From Brumimicrobium ulvae (GTDB lineage: Bacteria > Bacteroidota > Bacteroidia > Flavobacteriales_D > Crocinitomicaceae), in contig NZ_CANNGT010000001.1 in NCBI RefSeq assembly GCF_947504225.1, positions 62,001-126,000 of the forward strand: a stretch of DNA of 64,000 bases, given 5' to 3'. The notes below the pieces were generated by a model. It had not been told where the DNA came from, did not search any database, and saw only the letters and a program-made list of their open reading frames with translations. This document shows positions 61,829 to 64,000 of the stretch, one piece after another (the stretch's first letter is position 1; each line of letters starts with the position of its first letter). Both the position numbers and the translations under genes were made by a program.

Positions 61829-62782
61829 ATGCTCAAAACTATAATCACCACAATAACTTGTGCTTGGATAGGCGTATCCTGTGCCCATGAAATTGATAGT
61901 TTGGAAAATACCAACAAAGGGATTGCTCCAACCGTTAATTTAGTTGAATCTCGTTTCCTTAATGATACCGTGAACTTGCATTATGTGAGTAATATTCAGT
62001 TGTTTGAACAAGAATGGGATCACCTTGCACACCCTGTTTTCTGGAAAACAATCATGACACTTTCACCAGATTCTTGTGTAATTAATATAGGTGCAACACG
62101 AGATATTGTTGAAGTAACTTCTCTTGAGCAGTGGGATTTGAGAACTGATGAAGAAAAAGATGCTTACCGTGACTCAATTCGCGTAAGTAGAGGTTTGGAC
62201 AGCGAGGCAAAAGTTTATATGACAACTGGAAAGAAAGATTTTTATGCTTTTGACCATGTCTTGCCAACAATTTCAAGAGGGGTGGAGGTGTTTAAAGAAC
62301 AGAATGTTGACCCTTGGTATGCTCAAGCGATTCTTATGATAGAAAGTCCTGGACGACTGGCAAAATCTAATGCCGGAGCTTATGGTTCTTTTCAGTTGAT
62401 GGCTGGCGTAGCAAGAGCGCAAGGTCTTACTGTCAACCGATATGTGGATGAACGAAAAGATTTTGAAAAATCAGCTATTGGAGCGAGTAGACTGATTTCT
62501 AGGGTTTGTATTCCTGAGGCTAAAGTTATTTTAGACCGTCATGGAATAGCTTACCACGAAAATGATTTATGGTTTAGACTTTTTGTAATGCATATTTATC
62601 ATGCCGGAGCAGCAAATGTTTCTGGTGTAGTCAATAAAATTAACCCTTCAACAGGAGGTATGGATTTAATTCAAGCCATGTGGGTTACGGAAAATGGTAG
62701 ATTTAGAAATGCTTCACAAAACTATACGCAAATTGCACTTGCTGCAATGTTGATTTTTGAAGAAATGATTTGGGATTGCTAA
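61829..62782 (+). CDS. Lytic transglycosylase lipoprotein (SLT domain)
   Basis: 317 residues. Lipoprotein signal TCAWIGVSC (Cys18). The SLT goose-lysozyme-like domain spans ~150-315: WYAQAILMIESPGRLAKSNAGAYGSFQLMAGVARAQGL, with catalytic Glu172 in IES, and GASRLISRVCIPEAKVILDR and YHAGAANVSGVVNKI. Cuts peptidoglycan glycan strands to 1,6-anhydro products at the outer-membrane inner face. Single gene after cmk, same strand. Confidence 0.88.
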   Translation: MLKTIITTITCAWIGVSCAHEIDSLENTNKGIAPTVNLVESRFLNDTVNLHYVSNIQLFEQEWDHLAHPVFWKTIMTLSPDSCVINIGATRDIVEVTSLEQWDLRTDEEKDAYRDSIRVSRGLDSEAKVYMTTGKKDFYAFDHVLPTISRGVEVFKEQNVDPWYAQAILMIESPGRLAKSNAGAYGSFQLMAGVARAQGLTVNRYVDERKDFEKSAIGASRLISRVCIPEAKVILDRHGIAYHENDLWFRLFVMHIYHAGAANVSGVVNKINPSTGGMDLIQAMWVTENGRFRNASQNYTQIALAAMLIFEEMIWDC

Positions 62783-62790
62783 AAGCATCA

Positions 62791-63987
62791 CTAATCTACT
62801 ATCGTTTCTAATTCTTCTTTGCTCAATTTTATTGTTGCGATTCGATTAAAACTTCCCAATACTGTAGTTTGAGTTAAAATAATTAACCCTTCATCCTCAG
62901 TGAGGGAAAAGTCTGCAGCACTGAGGGGTACACTCTGTCCAATGTATTTTAGTGCCTTGGGTTCATCGCTTCCCTGTGGGTAAAAACTCAACTGAAGTTG
63001 ATTGCTTTTTGTAGTCGCAAGATAAACAGTATAATTCTCACCATTAATCAAGAGAGATTTAATCAATACAGGTTTTTGTGGATCTAATTCTGATTTTCCT
63101 TGCGCAGGAATAGATTCCGCAATGTCAATTGTCGTAGGAGAAAGGCTTGCATTCGGATTAAAGTAAAGGTTACTGAATGAAAATCGCGCCAATGCGTATT
63201 GATTTCCTCCTAAAGGCATCACAGCATTTAATCCTCCATCAAACCCAGCTCCGTTATAAACTCCAGTTGCATTTAGGTTAGCACTCATAAATACTGTTGA
63301 AAAACTGTAATTATTGAAACCTGTTAATAGTACATTGTTGTTTTCTGGTGTTACACTGACTGAAAATGGAAACCGTTTTCCTGTATAGTTGATGTGATGA
63401 ACAATCTTGTCTTCAACATCGGTATAGATTTGTACGCTTCCAAAGTTTTGTATCTGTGTCATCTCTGCATCAAGTTCAATAACTCCTGTCTCATAAGTAG
63501 CTCTATTGTAATTTTGAATGTATACAGCGTCTTGATTGTCGTGGACATACAAAGGATATTGGATTTGAGTAAATTCTTGGACATCCGTGGCTTGTTCTGC
63601 TCCTTCGTCAACTTTCATGATGTAGGTAAACAATCCAACAGCATCCATACAAACAAAGTATAAAGCCCCATTTCTTTCGATTAAATTGGGGACGGCATTG
63701 ACATAATTAGAGGGTAAATCATGCTTCCAAAGAAATTCTCCTGTTTTGTCTGTTTTCATTATGTGAATGTTCCAACCGTTGTATGCGCTGAGGATTAAGT
63801 ATCCATCATCGCTGGTGCGTTTCATGCTCAAAGGGACATAGTTTTTATTTCCATCCTTATCATCATAGATTTTTATGAATGATTCTTCTGGTTTGTATTT
63901 GTCTTTACAACTGGAAAAAAATAAGCCCAACACTACTAAAAGTATCATTTTGCACGGAATGGTATAACAGAATCTCGTATTTTTCAT
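62791..63987 (-). CDS. Lipoprotein, probable beta-propeller
   Basis: 398 residues. Lipoprotein signal MILLVVLGLFFSSCKD (an internal ATG, 13 codons in, could be the real start and gives a more normal signal). Repeated blade-like strands (DGYLILSAYNGWNIHIMKTDKTGEFLWKHDL, GALYFVCMDAVGLFTYIMKVDEG, GGNQYALARFSFSNL, DEGLIILTQTTVLGSFNRIATIKLSKEE) resemble the kelch/WD-like or PQQ-type lipoproteins of Bacteroidota. No known function. Convergent with the transglycosylase gene, 8 bases apart. Confidence 0.75.
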   Translation of the reverse strand: MKNTRFCYTIPCKMILLVVLGLFFSSCKDKYKPEESFIKIYDDKDGNKNYVPLSMKRTSDDGYLILSAYNGWNIHIMKTDKTGEFLWKHDLPSNYVNAVPNLIERNGALYFVCMDAVGLFTYIMKVDEGAEQATDVQEFTQIQYPLYVHDNQDAVYIQNYNRATYETGVIELDAEMTQIQNFGSVQIYTDVEDKIVHHINYTGKRFPFSVSVTPENNNVLLTGFNNYSFSTVFMSANLNATGVYNGAGFDGGLNAVMPLGGNQYALARFSFSNLYFNPNASLSPTTIDIAESIPAQGKSELDPQKPVLIKSLLINGENYTVYLATTKSNQLQLSFYPQGSDEPKALKYIGQSVPLSAADFSLTEDEGLIILTQTTVLGSFNRIATIKLSKEELETIVD

Positions 63988-64000
63988 ATTTAATTTTAAT

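Overview
The window looks like a chromosomal segment of a low-GC member of the Bacteroidota, most likely Flavobacteriales; a Crocinitomicaceae-like lineage is my guess from overall gene style, not something proved here. Support comes from type IX secretion (T9SS) C-terminal sorting domains, PorP/SprF and PorE-like OmpA proteins, CHU_C (gliding-motility-associated) giants, a short primary sigma factor, an alpha-oxoamine synthase of the serine palmitoyltransferase type, and promoters of the Bacteroidota form TTG-N17..23-TAnnTTTG. I see no rRNA, tRNA, CRISPR array or transposase.

Layout. 1-3.7 kb: the end of a T9SS cargo protein, then a two-gene unit (a secreted protein resembling polymorphic toxin type 23, and a beta-helix lipoprotein). 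3.8-7.0 kb: rpmE2, then a run of small redox and gas-binding genes (cupin, group III truncated haemoglobin, thiol peroxidase, hemerythrin). 7.0-12.5 kb: an FAD-linked oxidase, a PorE-like OmpA protein with a TPR partner, and a membrane protein with an HExxH motif. 12.7-20.8 kb: thiolase, a decayed small membrane gene, GNAT, CDP-alcohol phosphatidyltransferase, alpha-oxoamine synthase, murB, a menaquinone pair (MenI-like thioesterase and isochorismate synthase) and a GH25 muramidase. 20.8-27.7 kb: core genes rplS, dnaX (split by a 10-A run), rpoD, dapD, meaB and ffh. 28-29 kb: two paralogous small lipoproteins.

29.2-37.7 kb is a tightly packed operon of nucleotide-sugar genes. It predicts UDP-glucuronate and UDP-xylose (ugd, UXS), a UDP-diacetamido-glucuronate (wbpA, wbpB, wbpE, wbpD), dTDP-4-keto-6-deoxyglucose (rfbB), and a CpsB-type phosphatase. 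A small GIY-YIG nuclease gene sits inside the original 5' end of rfbB. A 29-bp duplicated piece of rfbB flanks it and gives rfbB a new start. 38-43 kb: fabD, then a Mn/Zn/Fe ABC importer whose two permeases both carry C-terminal winged-helix domains, then rlmF.

43.8-57 kb: a VWA-like protein, an unknown gene, and a surface cluster of an OmpA/PorE-like protein and two tandem pairs, each a SprF-like outer-membrane protein with a 1150-1230-residue adhesin-like protein (IgGFc-binding N-terminal domain, ~90-aa repeats, PKD domains, CHU_C). 57-64 kb: small secreted proteins, a MutS2-like protein without Smr domain, cmk, a lytic transglycosylase lipoprotein and a beta-propeller-like lipoprotein.

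The strongest leads are the GIY-YIG insertion, the dnaX 10-A frameshift site, and the permease/winged-helix fusions.
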